Assembly (NCBI GenBank): GCA_046049665.1 | Contig: JBJOQW010000213.1 | Location: 1 to 40,490, forward strand | DNA length: 40,490 bases | Source: JAAFHS01 sp046049665 | GTDB lineage: Bacteria > Pseudomonadota > Alphaproteobacteria > Rhodobacterales > Rhodobacteraceae | Direction of reading: 5' to 3' | Shown: positions 8,518-15,649 of the stretch, one piece after another | Position numbering within the stretch: position 1 is the first letter of the stretch | Layout: the number at the start of each line of letters is the position of its first letter | The notes under the pieces: generated by a model | The model's database searches: none | What the model was told of the DNA's origin: nothing | Seen by the model: only the letters and a program-made list of their open reading frames with translations | Translations under genes and position numbers: made by a program

Positions 8518-9357
8518 ATGACTTTTGCAAAAGCCGATTTCATGATTGCTGGTTTAGCAGCGCCTGCCGTGCTCAATTTCATGGTCCGCTGGACGGAATG
8601 TCTGCATGGTGATGGCAGCCTGCGCGATACGTTGCTGGCGTTTTCTGACCTGGCCAACGCCGAAGTCTTGCATCTGCATCGGGTGAATGCACAAACCGGG
8701 GCGCAACGGTCGATTTCCACACTCGACCGGCACGCATCGCATGGCGCGCGGCCCCTGACGCGGGCGCATGGCCTTGCGCTTGTCGGGCAAACCGCGAGCC
8801 GCGCAAAGCCCGGCACGCTGTGGTCGATGACCGAACTTGACCGTGATGATGCGGCACAGCTTGACGCAGGCGTGATGAACTGGATGACAGACCGCAGGTT
8901 GCGCGATGCACATGTGGTCGTGCTGTCCGCAGACGCAGACCAAACCGACCTCCTGGAGTTCTATCAGACCTTTCCGCTGGAACGCGCACGGCGCGCTGGG
9001 CTGGAACTTCTTGCCAGTGCGATGGCCGAGGCCTGGGGCCGGCGGCCCGAAGGGCGGATTGCCCGCATCCTGCGGGCGGCACCTGCCCTGACAGCGCGCC
9101 TTGGCCAGGGGCAAACCAACGCACATCCGCTATCTGCCAACAATCCGCTTTCACTGACACCGGCCGAATTGCGCGTCTGCAGCATGATGCAGGCCGGTCA
9201 GCACCTGTCCGAGATCAGCAAAATGCTGGGCATCACGGAATCAACCTTGCGCACGCATCTGCGCAGCATCTTTTCCAAAGCAGGCGTCAGCGGCCAAGTC
9301 GGATTGGTACGGCTACTTTTGGCGCCAGAGATGCAGCAAAACCTGAAACGCGCTTGA
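8518..9357 (+). CDS. LuxR-type transcriptional regulator
   Basis: A 279-residue protein with a C-terminal LuxR/FixJ-type helix-turn-helix at about residues 213-265 (LTPAELRVCSMMQAGQHLSEISKMLG, then ITESTLRTHLRSIFSKAG). The N-terminal ~200 residues have no receiver-domain Asp pattern and no clear acyl-homoserine-lactone domain, so the signal is unknown. No strong ribosome site precedes ATG 8518; ATG 8542 is an alternative. It is divergent from the flp-led tad operon across a shared 462-base region, so control of pilus genes is a plausible inference, not shown. Confidence 0.85.
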   Translation: MTFAKADFMIAGLAAPAVLNFMVRWTECLHGDGSLRDTLLAFSDLANAEVLHLHRVNAQTGAQRSISTLDRHASHGARPLTRAHGLALVGQTASRAKPGTLWSMTELDRDDAAQLDAGVMNWMTDRRLRDAHVVVLSADADQTDLLEFYQTFPLERARRAGLELLASAMAEAWGRRPEGRIARILRAAPALTARLGQGQTNAHPLSANNPLSLTPAELRVCSMMQAGQHLSEISKMLGITESTLRTHLRSIFSKAGVSGQVGLVRLLLAPEMQQNLKRA

Positions 9358-9390
9358 GCCGGGTAGGCCGTTAGCCTGCAAAAGGGCAAG

Positions 9391-9480
9391 TGGCGGATCG
9401 ATAGGGATTCGAACCCTAGAGACGGTTCCCCGCCTACACACTTTCCAGGCGTGCGCCTTCGACCACTCGGCCACCGATCC
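9391..9480 (-). tRNA. tRNA-Ser(GGA)
   Basis: On the minus strand the acceptor arm GGATCGG (9480-9474) pairs with TCGATCC before discriminator G and an encoded CCA (9393-9391). The anticodon loop reads CTGGAAAGT, giving anticodon GGA for serine codons UCC/UCU. A long variable arm (GTAGGCGGGGAACCGTCT) and the T loop GGTTCGAATCC are present, as expected of a class II tRNA. The 90-base length is normal. It lies between a luxR-type gene and the alaX-like gene. Confidence 0.96.
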
Positions 9481-9528
9481 GTTGTGGGGCTTTTAGACGC
9501 AAGGTGGGGGCGCGCGCAAGGGGCTGTG

Positions 9529-10245
9529 TCACACCAGTGTCAGTGTGACCCTGCGGTTCTGGCGGCCCTTTTTCTCGACCTTGCCCATGGCGATACGGCC
9601 AATTTCGCCAGTGCGCGCCACATGCGTACCGCCGCAGGGCTGCAGGTCAATCTGCTGGGCTCCCTGCCCGATCCTGATCAGGCGCACGCGCCCCTGCCCT
9701 GTGGGCGGCGCGACCGACATCGTCTTGACCAGCCCCGGGTTGGCCGCAAGCTCTGCATCGGTGATCCAGTCTTCGCTGACCTGAACATCGCGGTCGATCA
9801 GATCATTCAGGCGGGCCTCGATCGCCAGCAGATCCTCGGGCGGATCCGGCATGTCAAAATCCAGCCGCCCGCGGTCTGCCCCGATCTGCCCGCCCGTTAC
9901 CGGCAAGGGAATGACAACCGACAGCAGATGCAGCGCCGTATGCACGCGCATATGGCGGTGACGGCGGTCCCAGTCCAGATGCTGCTCGATCAGCGCCCCC
10001 GGCCCAGGCATCGCCAGCGGTGCTGCAGGCACCAGCGCCACATGTCCGCCTTCTGCCTTGATGGTGGTCGCCACCGGAATGCGCATTCCATCCCAGACGA
10101 TCACACCGCTATCACCCGGCTGGCCGCCACCCGTTGGGTAAAACACCGTCCTGTCCAGCACGATGCCGCCTTCTGGCGTATGGGCAATTACTGTTGCTGA
10201 CGCATGTGTCAGATAGGGGTCCGCGCGAAACAGAAAGTCCGTCAA
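9529..10245 (-). CDS. AlaX-type alanyl-tRNA editing hydrolase
   Basis: A 238-residue stand-alone editing protein related to the AlaRS editing domain. It removes Ser (or Gly) wrongly attached to tRNA-Ala in the cytoplasm. The N-terminal part has TVFYPTGGGQPGDSG (33-47), then the zinc motifs HTALH (H102, H106) and CGGTH (C204, H208), all intact. The length fits AlaX-M. The start appears to be TTG 10245, which overlaps the TGA of the MscS gene (TTGA) and has AAGGACC upstream; there is no in-frame ATG nearby. It is the last gene of a cysK-mscS-alaX run. Confidence 0.9.
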   Translation of the reverse strand: MTDFLFRADPYLTHASATVIAHTPEGGIVLDRTVFYPTGGGQPGDSGVIVWDGMRIPVATTIKAEGGHVALVPAAPLAMPGPGALIEQHLDWDRRHRHMRVHTALHLLSVVIPLPVTGGQIGADRGRLDFDMPDPPEDLLAIEARLNDLIDRDVQVSEDWITDAELAANPGLVKTMSVAPPTGQGRVRLIRIGQGAQQIDLQPCGGTHVARTGEIGRIAMGKVEKKGRQNRRVTLTLV

Positions 10246-12818
10246 CTTGGCTGGTCCTTGGTATGTTGTGCAACAGGCAATGCCGATTCCGCACCGCGCA
10301 ACTGTGCCTCTTCTGCCAGTTTCAGGCGCAGATCACGATGGGCATTGCTGAAATCGATCCCGGCCTCGGCAAAACGTCGGGCGATGGCGTGGTTGATCTC
10401 TGATCGCACCGGCACCAACGCATTCACATCGCGCAGAATCACCCGGATTTCAAAGTTCATCACCTCTGCCCCATAACCCATGAAGGCCACAACAGGTGCC
10501 GGGTTCAGCACGGCCATCGGCTGGGCTTCGGCAATCTCACGCAGGATTTTCTCGACCAGCCGGGAATCCGTCATGAAGGGCACGGCCACGGGCACGATCA
10601 GGCGGCCCGTCAGGTTGAAGCGCGTCCAGTTGGTGACACGGCCCGTAATCAGATCGCTGTTCGGCACGATCACATCATTGCGGTCAAAGGTCTGTATCCG
10701 CGTTGATCGCACGGATATGGATTTCACAATGCCCTGCACTGTGCCCACTTCAATCCAGTCGCCTTCGCTGACCGGTCGTTCGATCAGCAGGATGATGCCG
10801 GATACAAAGTTTGACACGATGGTTTGCAGGCCAAAACCGATACCCACAGAAAGCGCACCGGCCACGATGGCCAGGCCAGACAGGTCAAGCCCGGCGGCGT
10901 TGATTGCAATCAACGCGGCAATAAAGATACCGATATAGCCAACGCCCACCGAAATGGCATTCTGCCCGCCCTGATCCAGCGCCGTCTTGGGCAGGATCGT
11001 GCTTTTCAAAGCCCCCTGAAACAGCCGGGTCAGCGTATAGCCAATGGCAAAGACTGCGGCAAAAACCAGAAAGTCAGTGGGCGAAATGCGCGTGGCCCCC
11101 AATTGGAACCCTTCGCGGAACCGCGTCCACAACTCCGTCAGGTCTGATGTGCGCGCGCCCCAGTTCAGCGCCAGCAAGGGCAGCATGGCCAGTGTCAGGG
11201 CAAAACCCACCAGCACCGGGATCAGCGCGTTATTGCCCGCCTCGTCATCGCCCGCCACCGCAGAATAGATGTCATTCACGGTCTGTTGCAGCAGGAACAG
11301 CGCACCGATCAGCCCCAGTGACAGAATCGCCGGATACACCAATGCCCCCGCCGCCGAAACATAGCCGATCGCCCCCAGCACCGGCGCCAGAAGCCCGATG
11401 ATGATGGCGGCCCGGCCGATCAGGCCCAGCACGCGCAAACGATATGTCGGGGCGGCACCACCTTCGACAGCACCTTCGGCTGTGCTGTAGCGGCGCAGCA
11501 GGCGCCCCATGCGCATCAGCAGGAAACCTGCAATGGTGATGATGGGGAAAGCCAGCACCGCAACGGCAGCCTCGGAACTGCCCAATCGGCTGAGCACAAT
11601 CTGCCGAAAGGCCTCGACCGCCAGCAGCAGACCAAACGAACTGGCCAGCACACGCCCCTCTGCCCGCCGTTCGGCAGGCAGCAACAGCACCGTATCTGCC
11701 CTGTCACCCTGCGGGAAAAGCTGCCCGCCCAGCCAAAGCGCAACGAAGATCGGCGCAAACATCTCGGGCAGCGCCCGGGCCAGATCCCGCCCCATGACCC
11801 CGACCATGCCCGACAGTTGCATCGCCTCAGCCAGGGCCACGATACCAATCATCGGCACCAGCACCTGCCCCAGCGACGCAAGCGTTTCCCACAGGCGTTG
11901 CACCCTTGCTGCCGCACGGCTGCGCAAGGCGATGACCAGCCGGTCAATCCAGTCTCGCCCGCGCCACAGCAGGCCCAGCGCAATCGCCAGATACAGCGCG
12001 ATCAGCGGCAGGTTATTGGCCAGTGTCACCCGGTTCGAAGGCCACCGCACCGCCCGCGCCGTTTCTTCGTACAGCGTTACCGCCGCATCACGCATCGCAC
12101 CCAGGGCCGCCGGCCAGTTTGCCGGGTTCACCGGCATCGGCCACAGTTTCAGCAGCTCATCCGCCTGCCGGTCCCGCAGCGCCCGGTCGATTTCGCCTAC
12201 CAGTGCATTCGCCCGGCTATGCGCCGCCTCTGCCGCCAGAACCGGCGCCTGCAACGTCGACAGCTGATCATTCAGCGTTGTCCGCTGCGCTGCAATCTCG
12301 GCTGCTTCGGTTGCCCCCTCTTCCGGCGCCGGGCCAAGCGCGCTGATCTGTGTGCGCAGCGTACCGATGCGCGTGGCATTGACATTCTGTCCCGCCAGCA
12401 GCTTTTCCCGCCACTCCACCACCTCGGCCCGCAACGCCTCAAGCGTTTCTGGTGCCGTTCCGTCATCCGCCGCCGCCTCTTCCGCCCGTGCAGCCACCTC
12501 TTCCCACGCCGCATAATCCAGCGTTGGCGTCCTGATGATGCGCACCGTCCGTGTCGGCGTCCCCGTAGCACTGGTCGTGACCTTTGGTGCCCCACCAATG
12601 TCTTGCGGCCCCGCTGGCCCAGCGACTTGCCCAGTGACTTGCCCAGTCTGCGGTGCCGTCTGCGGTTCAGTCTGCGGTTCAGTCTGCGGTTCCGACTGCG
12701 GTGCCGTCTGCGGTTCCGTCTGCGGTTCCGTCCCGGGCGACTGCGGCCCCGCCTCCTGCCCCATGGCAGGCGCGCCCAGACACAGGCTCAGCGCCAGTGC
12801 GCGCCAGAACACCTTCAT
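10242..12818 (-). CDS. Large MscS-family mechanosensitive channel (DUF3772 type)
   Basis: An 858-residue MscS-like channel. MKVFWRALALSLCLGAPAMGQ is a signal peptide; residues 31-58 are seven EPQT-like repeats. A periplasmic helical region of the DUF3772 kind follows (about 95-240), then many membrane helices, and the MscS pore and beta domain near the C terminus (GALSVGIGFGLQTIVSNFVSGIILLIERPVSEGDWIEVG, then FDRNDVIVPNSDLITGRVTNWT). These channels release solutes on hypo-osmotic shock. ATG 12818 overlaps the cysK-like stop (ATGA), which decides the start although the open frame is longer. It overlaps alaX by 4 bases. Confidence 0.92.
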   Translation of the reverse strand: MKVFWRALALSLCLGAPAMGQEAGPQSPGTEPQTEPQTAPQSEPQTEPQTEPQTAPQTGQVTGQVAGPAGPQDIGGAPKVTTSATGTPTRTVRIIRTPTLDYAAWEEVAARAEEAAADDGTAPETLEALRAEVVEWREKLLAGQNVNATRIGTLRTQISALGPAPEEGATEAAEIAAQRTTLNDQLSTLQAPVLAAEAAHSRANALVGEIDRALRDRQADELLKLWPMPVNPANWPAALGAMRDAAVTLYEETARAVRWPSNRVTLANNLPLIALYLAIALGLLWRGRDWIDRLVIALRSRAAARVQRLWETLASLGQVLVPMIGIVALAEAMQLSGMVGVMGRDLARALPEMFAPIFVALWLGGQLFPQGDRADTVLLLPAERRAEGRVLASSFGLLLAVEAFRQIVLSRLGSSEAAVAVLAFPIITIAGFLLMRMGRLLRRYSTAEGAVEGGAAPTYRLRVLGLIGRAAIIIGLLAPVLGAIGYVSAAGALVYPAILSLGLIGALFLLQQTVNDIYSAVAGDDEAGNNALIPVLVGFALTLAMLPLLALNWGARTSDLTELWTRFREGFQLGATRISPTDFLVFAAVFAIGYTLTRLFQGALKSTILPKTALDQGGQNAISVGVGYIGIFIAALIAINAAGLDLSGLAIVAGALSVGIGFGLQTIVSNFVSGIILLIERPVSEGDWIEVGTVQGIVKSISVRSTRIQTFDRNDVIVPNSDLITGRVTNWTRFNLTGRLIVPVAVPFMTDSRLVEKILREIAEAQPMAVLNPAPVVAFMGYGAEVMNFEIRVILRDVNALVPVRSEINHAIARRFAEAGIDFSNAHRDLRLKLAEEAQLRGAESALPVAQHTKDQPS
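12645..12728 (-). repeat. Seven 12-bp tandem repeats in the mscS gene
   Basis: The segment encodes seven (E/A)PQ(T/S) units, residues 31-58 of the MscS protein, just after the signal peptide. On the plus strand the unit reads approximately GTCTGCGGTTCC. Because the unit is 12 bp, gain or loss by slippage keeps the frame and changes only linker length in the periplasm. Confidence 0.9.
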
Positions 12819-13849
12819 GCGTCTTCGAACACCGTCGGGATCACCCGTGGTGCCGTATCCAGCCACGCAGGCACCGGCAGACCCTTTTCCTTCAGGAACT
12901 GCGGGTTATACAGCTTGCTCTGATACCGGCTGCCGTAATCGCACAGGATCGTCACAATCGTCTTGCCCGGCCCCATATCCTTTGCCATCCGCATCGCACC
13001 CGCGATATTCACCCCCGTGCTGCCCCCCATGCAGATGCCTTCATCCGCCAGCAGATCAAACACAATCGGCAACGCCTCTGCATCCGGGATGCGATAGCTG
13101 AAATCCGGCCGGAAGCCCTCCAGGTTCGCCGTGATCCGCCCCTGCCCGATCCCTTCCGTGATCGAAGACCCCGGGCTTGCCAGCACCCCTTCCGTGTAAA
13201 AGCTGTGCAGCGCCGCACCTTCCGGGTCTGCAAGGCCAATCTTCACGCCCTTTGGCTGCAATGCCATTCCCACCCCAGCCAGCGTCCCGCCAGATCCCAC
13301 CGCGCAGATGAACCCGTCAACGCGGCCCCCCGTCTGTTCCCAGATCTCCGGCCCTGTCGTTTCAATATGCGCCTGCCGGTTTGCCACATTGTCAAACTGG
13401 TTCGCCCAGATCGCCCCGTTCGGCTCTGTCTTCGCCAAAGCCTCTGCCAGCCGCCCTGAATAGCGCACATAATTGTTCGGGTTCTTGTAGGGTGCTGCCG
13501 GCACCTGCACCAGCTCTGCCCCCGCCAGCCGCAACATGTCCTTCTTTTCCTGGCTTTGCGTTTCCGGGATCACGATCACCGTCTTGAACCCAAGGCTCGC
13601 CCCCACCAGCGCAAGGCCAATCCCCGTGTTCCCCGCCGTCCCCTCCACAATCGTCCCACCCGGCCGCAAAAGGCCCTTCGCCATCGCATCCTTGATGATA
13701 TAGAGCGCCGCCCGGTCTTTGACCGACTGCCCCGGGTTCAGAAACTCCGCCTTGCCCAGGATTTCGCACCCCGTCAGCTCCGACGCCTTGCGCAACCGGA
13801 TCAGCGGCGTGTGACCGATAGAGGCAGCAAGATCAGCATAAGCGGGCAT
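12815..13849 (-). CDS. cysK: Cysteine synthase-family PLP enzyme (O-acetylserine sulfhydrylase)
   Basis: A 344-residue fold-type II PLP enzyme that most likely makes cysteine from O-acetylserine and sulfide in the cytosol. The Schiff-base lysine is K44 in NPGQSVKDRAALYI, the substrate loop is EGTAGNTGIGLA (70-80), and a Gly-rich phosphate loop CAVGSGGTLAG follows; the C-terminal GGSTGVN is also seen. The start is ATG 13849 with AAAGGA 8 bases before it; a longer frame exists but lacks a ribosome site. A cystathionine beta-synthase-like role cannot be excluded. It heads the cysK-mscS-alaX run, an unusual grouping. Confidence 0.9.
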   Translation of the reverse strand: MPAYADLAASIGHTPLIRLRKASELTGCEILGKAEFLNPGQSVKDRAALYIIKDAMAKGLLRPGGTIVEGTAGNTGIGLALVGASLGFKTVIVIPETQSQEKKDMLRLAGAELVQVPAAPYKNPNNYVRYSGRLAEALAKTEPNGAIWANQFDNVANRQAHIETTGPEIWEQTGGRVDGFICAVGSGGTLAGVGMALQPKGVKIGLADPEGAALHSFYTEGVLASPGSSITEGIGQGRITANLEGFRPDFSYRIPDAEALPIVFDLLADEGICMGGSTGVNIAGAMRMAKDMGPGKTIVTILCDYGSRYQSKLYNPQFLKEKGLPVPAWLDTAPRVIPTVFEDA

Positions 13850-13878
13850 GGCAGCATTCCTTTGGAGGTGTGTCACCA

Positions 13879-13907
13879 TCTGTAGGCAAAGGGCCATGGC
13901 AGTGCAA
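13879..13907 (-). promoter_or_regulatory. Possible promoter of the cysK-mscS-alaX run
   Basis: On the minus strand TTGCAC (13907-13902) and TACAGA (13884-13879) are separated by 17 bases, about 30 bases before the cysK ATG. The -10 box matches the consensus only partly, so this is a weak prediction. Confidence 0.3.
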
Positions 13908-13939
13908 GGTCAGGCCCCGAAATCGTAGGCGCCCCACAA

Positions 13940-14068
13940 GGGCCGCGCCCGACCGCGGGTGGGCGCACCAACGCAAGTTCTAGGCGCTTTATGGCTCAAC
14001 AACTCCCCCCGAAGTTCTGCTGGCAACCGTAGCAAACGCGCCCGCCCATGGGGGCGGTCGGGCGCGGC
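13940..14068. repeat. Long GC-rich inverted repeat
   Basis: Arms GGGCCGCGCCCGACCGC (13940-13956) and GCGGTCGGGCGCGGCCC (14052-14068) are perfect 17-bp reverse complements, 95 bases apart. Pairing continues inward between GGGTGGGCGC (13957-13966) and GCGCCCGCCC (14035-14044) with one G-T-type mismatch and a small bulge. A 63-codon frame crosses it on the minus strand (13910-14101) but its text is Arg-rich and mirrors the repeat, so I do not call it a gene. It may be an intergenic repeat element of the genome. Confidence 0.7.
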
Positions 14069-14526
14069 CCGGCGGCGCAAGAGCGCCTTGATTCCGGGCA
14101 AGAGGGGGGGAGTTCACGCCGCAAGTTCAGCCGCGTTGCGTAAGTGCATTAAGGGCCTATGGCCAACAAAAACTGTAAGATCACCAAATGCGGGCTTGGG
14201 GAAGTGCCTTTTTGGGTGAGGCGCGACAGGAGCATTCAATGGCCCCTGCAAACTGAAGATAATGTGCGAGAATTTTCTGTCATGGTACAGTTAAGTATAT
14301 GTCAAAAAATTACTTGGGAGGAGGCGGCGCGTCAACCCTCACCACGAAAGCCGTTGCGGTTTGGCAACGACGCATGAGTTGGCAAAAGTCTTTTGGGTGA
14401 TGCTCGTTTGCACTGACCCCTACCTCATGTGAATAGCATAGCAATTGGACTCTTCGGAGGTTAGCGTTTCCATTCCTGAACTTTTCCAATACGGTGCATC
14501 AGTATTTCGGAAAGCCAGAGGCACAC
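14069..14526. other. AT-richer intergenic stretch before the DUF3800 gene
   Basis: No gene that I can support lies here. The base composition drops clearly against the flanks. A 72-codon open frame from 14159 has no recognisable domain and no good ribosome site. The promoter of the DUF3800 gene should be in the last 150 bases, but I find no clear -35/-10 pair. Confidence 0.4.
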
Positions 14527-15348
14527 TTGAACAAAAAGTACGTTTTTTACATGGACGACTTCGGGACGCGAACAACGTGCAAAGGCGCGACCAATGCATC
14601 TTCACCTGCTCATGAATTGAGCTTCGCACTTGGGGGAGTCATTGTTGCTGCGGAGAACGTTGATGCGCTCTCAAGGAATGTAAAGGCGTTTTGTGAGAAG
14701 TGGGAAGTCCCTGCGCTTCACGGGAACAAGATTCGATCCGGTAAGGGAAAATTTGGTTTTCTCAAAGAGGACCAGAACAAGAAGAAGGCCTTCTTTACAG
14801 AGCTGGACCAGCTTGTTCTGGATGACCGGCTTATCGCTCACGCATGTGTCATCTGCCGCCCCGGCTATCGGGATAGATATCTTGAAAAGTATCCAGTCGG
14901 AACTCGTTGGGCAATGAGCAAGACTGCCTTTGACATCTCTGTCGAGCGCGCGGCGAAGCTTGCTATGCAGTGTAACCGGAAGTTAGATGTGGTGTATGAG
15001 CGCACTGGCGAGAAGGAAGATCGGTTGCTGGAACGTTACTTTTCGGACCTCAAGGCTGCAGGCACGGGATTTTGCGCCGAGAACTCGAAACAATACGGGC
15101 CATTGTCTGGCGCACAGTTTGCAGACCACCTGAACGTGATCTGGCCGGATGGCAAAGGAAATTACCTTCTGCAGTTAGCTGATCTTGTTATTCACCCGCT
15201 TAGCCAAATCACTTGTGGCAAGAAGAACCGTGCCTATGATCAATTAGTCAATCAAAAATTACTTTTGGATTTCAAGCACCCACACGAAGCCGTAGGTGTC
15301 AAATATTCTTGCTATGATGGTGAGTACGGAGCATGGACGCACACCTAG
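14527..15348 (+). CDS. DUF3800 domain protein
   Basis: A 273-residue protein of the DUF3800 family, a predicted RNase H-like nuclease fold often seen in mobile or defence contexts; its activity is not established. It opens with KKYVFYMDDFGTR, the equivalent of the family's Y-x-D-E-S-G motif, with Asp for Glu and Phe for Ser. Later acidic blocks are VVYERTGEKEDRLLERYF and the C-terminal LQLADLVIHPLSQ. I prefer TTG 14527 because AGAGG lies 5 bases before it and the protein then starts as family members do; GTG 14494 is a longer alternative without a ribosome site. The codon use is AT-richer than all neighbours, a sign of transfer. No integrase is near. Confidence 0.82.
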   Translation: MNKKYVFYMDDFGTRTTCKGATNASSPAHELSFALGGVIVAAENVDALSRNVKAFCEKWEVPALHGNKIRSGKGKFGFLKEDQNKKKAFFTELDQLVLDDRLIAHACVICRPGYRDRYLEKYPVGTRWAMSKTAFDISVERAAKLAMQCNRKLDVVYERTGEKEDRLLERYFSDLKAAGTGFCAENSKQYGPLSGAQFADHLNVIWPDGKGNYLLQLADLVIHPLSQITCGKKNRAYDQLVNQKLLLDFKHPHEAVGVKYSCYDGEYGAWTHT

Positions 15349-15358
15349 AAACACACAA

Positions 15359-15376
15359 GGGATCCCGAAGGATCCC
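15359..15376 (+). terminator. Hairpin after the DUF3800 gene
   Basis: GGGATCC (15359-15365) and GGATCCC (15370-15376) pair perfectly around a CGAA loop, 10 bases past the stop codon. No T-tract follows, so termination is likely weak. Confidence 0.5.
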
Positions 15377-15628
15377 CTGAGTCGGTCGGCGTATAGCCTG
15401 ACCCCGTGGCATAGCCATGCATGCAAATTACATGTATCTGACCCAAAAGCAAGAAATTTTTTTGTCAGAAACAATTGAAAGAAAGATATTCGGTAGCCGC
15501 TCGTATCGCGCATTAAAGTGGGTGGAACCAAGTTCCGTAATCAGGTCAACGGTTCCTGCATTCCCCCCAACCCTTACCAACCCCTTAACACGCCAGCCTA
15601 ACCCCTTGATTTCATTCACCCCAAAACA
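15377..15628. other. Intergenic stretch between convergent genes
   Basis: I see no supportable gene. An open frame from 15417 lacks a ribosome site and runs into the aminotransferase 3' end. The part at 15565-15615 contains three imperfect copies of an AACCCCTTA-like word. Composition returns to high GC at the right end. Confidence 0.35.
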
Positions 15629-15645
15629 TGTCCCACCGTGGGACA
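15629..15645 (-). terminator. Hairpin terminator of the aminotransferase gene
   Basis: TGTCCCA-CCG-TGGGACA is a perfect 7-bp hairpin 4 bases past the aminotransferase stop. On the transcribed strand it is followed by TGTTTTGG, a short U-run, so it can act as an intrinsic terminator. The same arms occur again at 29360-29376. Confidence 0.65.
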
Positions 15646-15649
15646 CGTC

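Noticed and set aside
8518..9357. Quorum-sensing LuxR receptor
   Set aside because: The N-terminal part lacks a recognisable autoinducer-binding domain and no luxI-type gene is near.
12645..12728. CRISPR-like short repeats
   Set aside because: The units are contiguous 12-bp coding repeats without spacers; no cas genes are in the window.
13910..14101. 63-codon Arg-rich open frame across the inverted repeat
   Set aside because: Its text follows from the GC-rich arms and there is no ribosome site; treated as part of the repeat.
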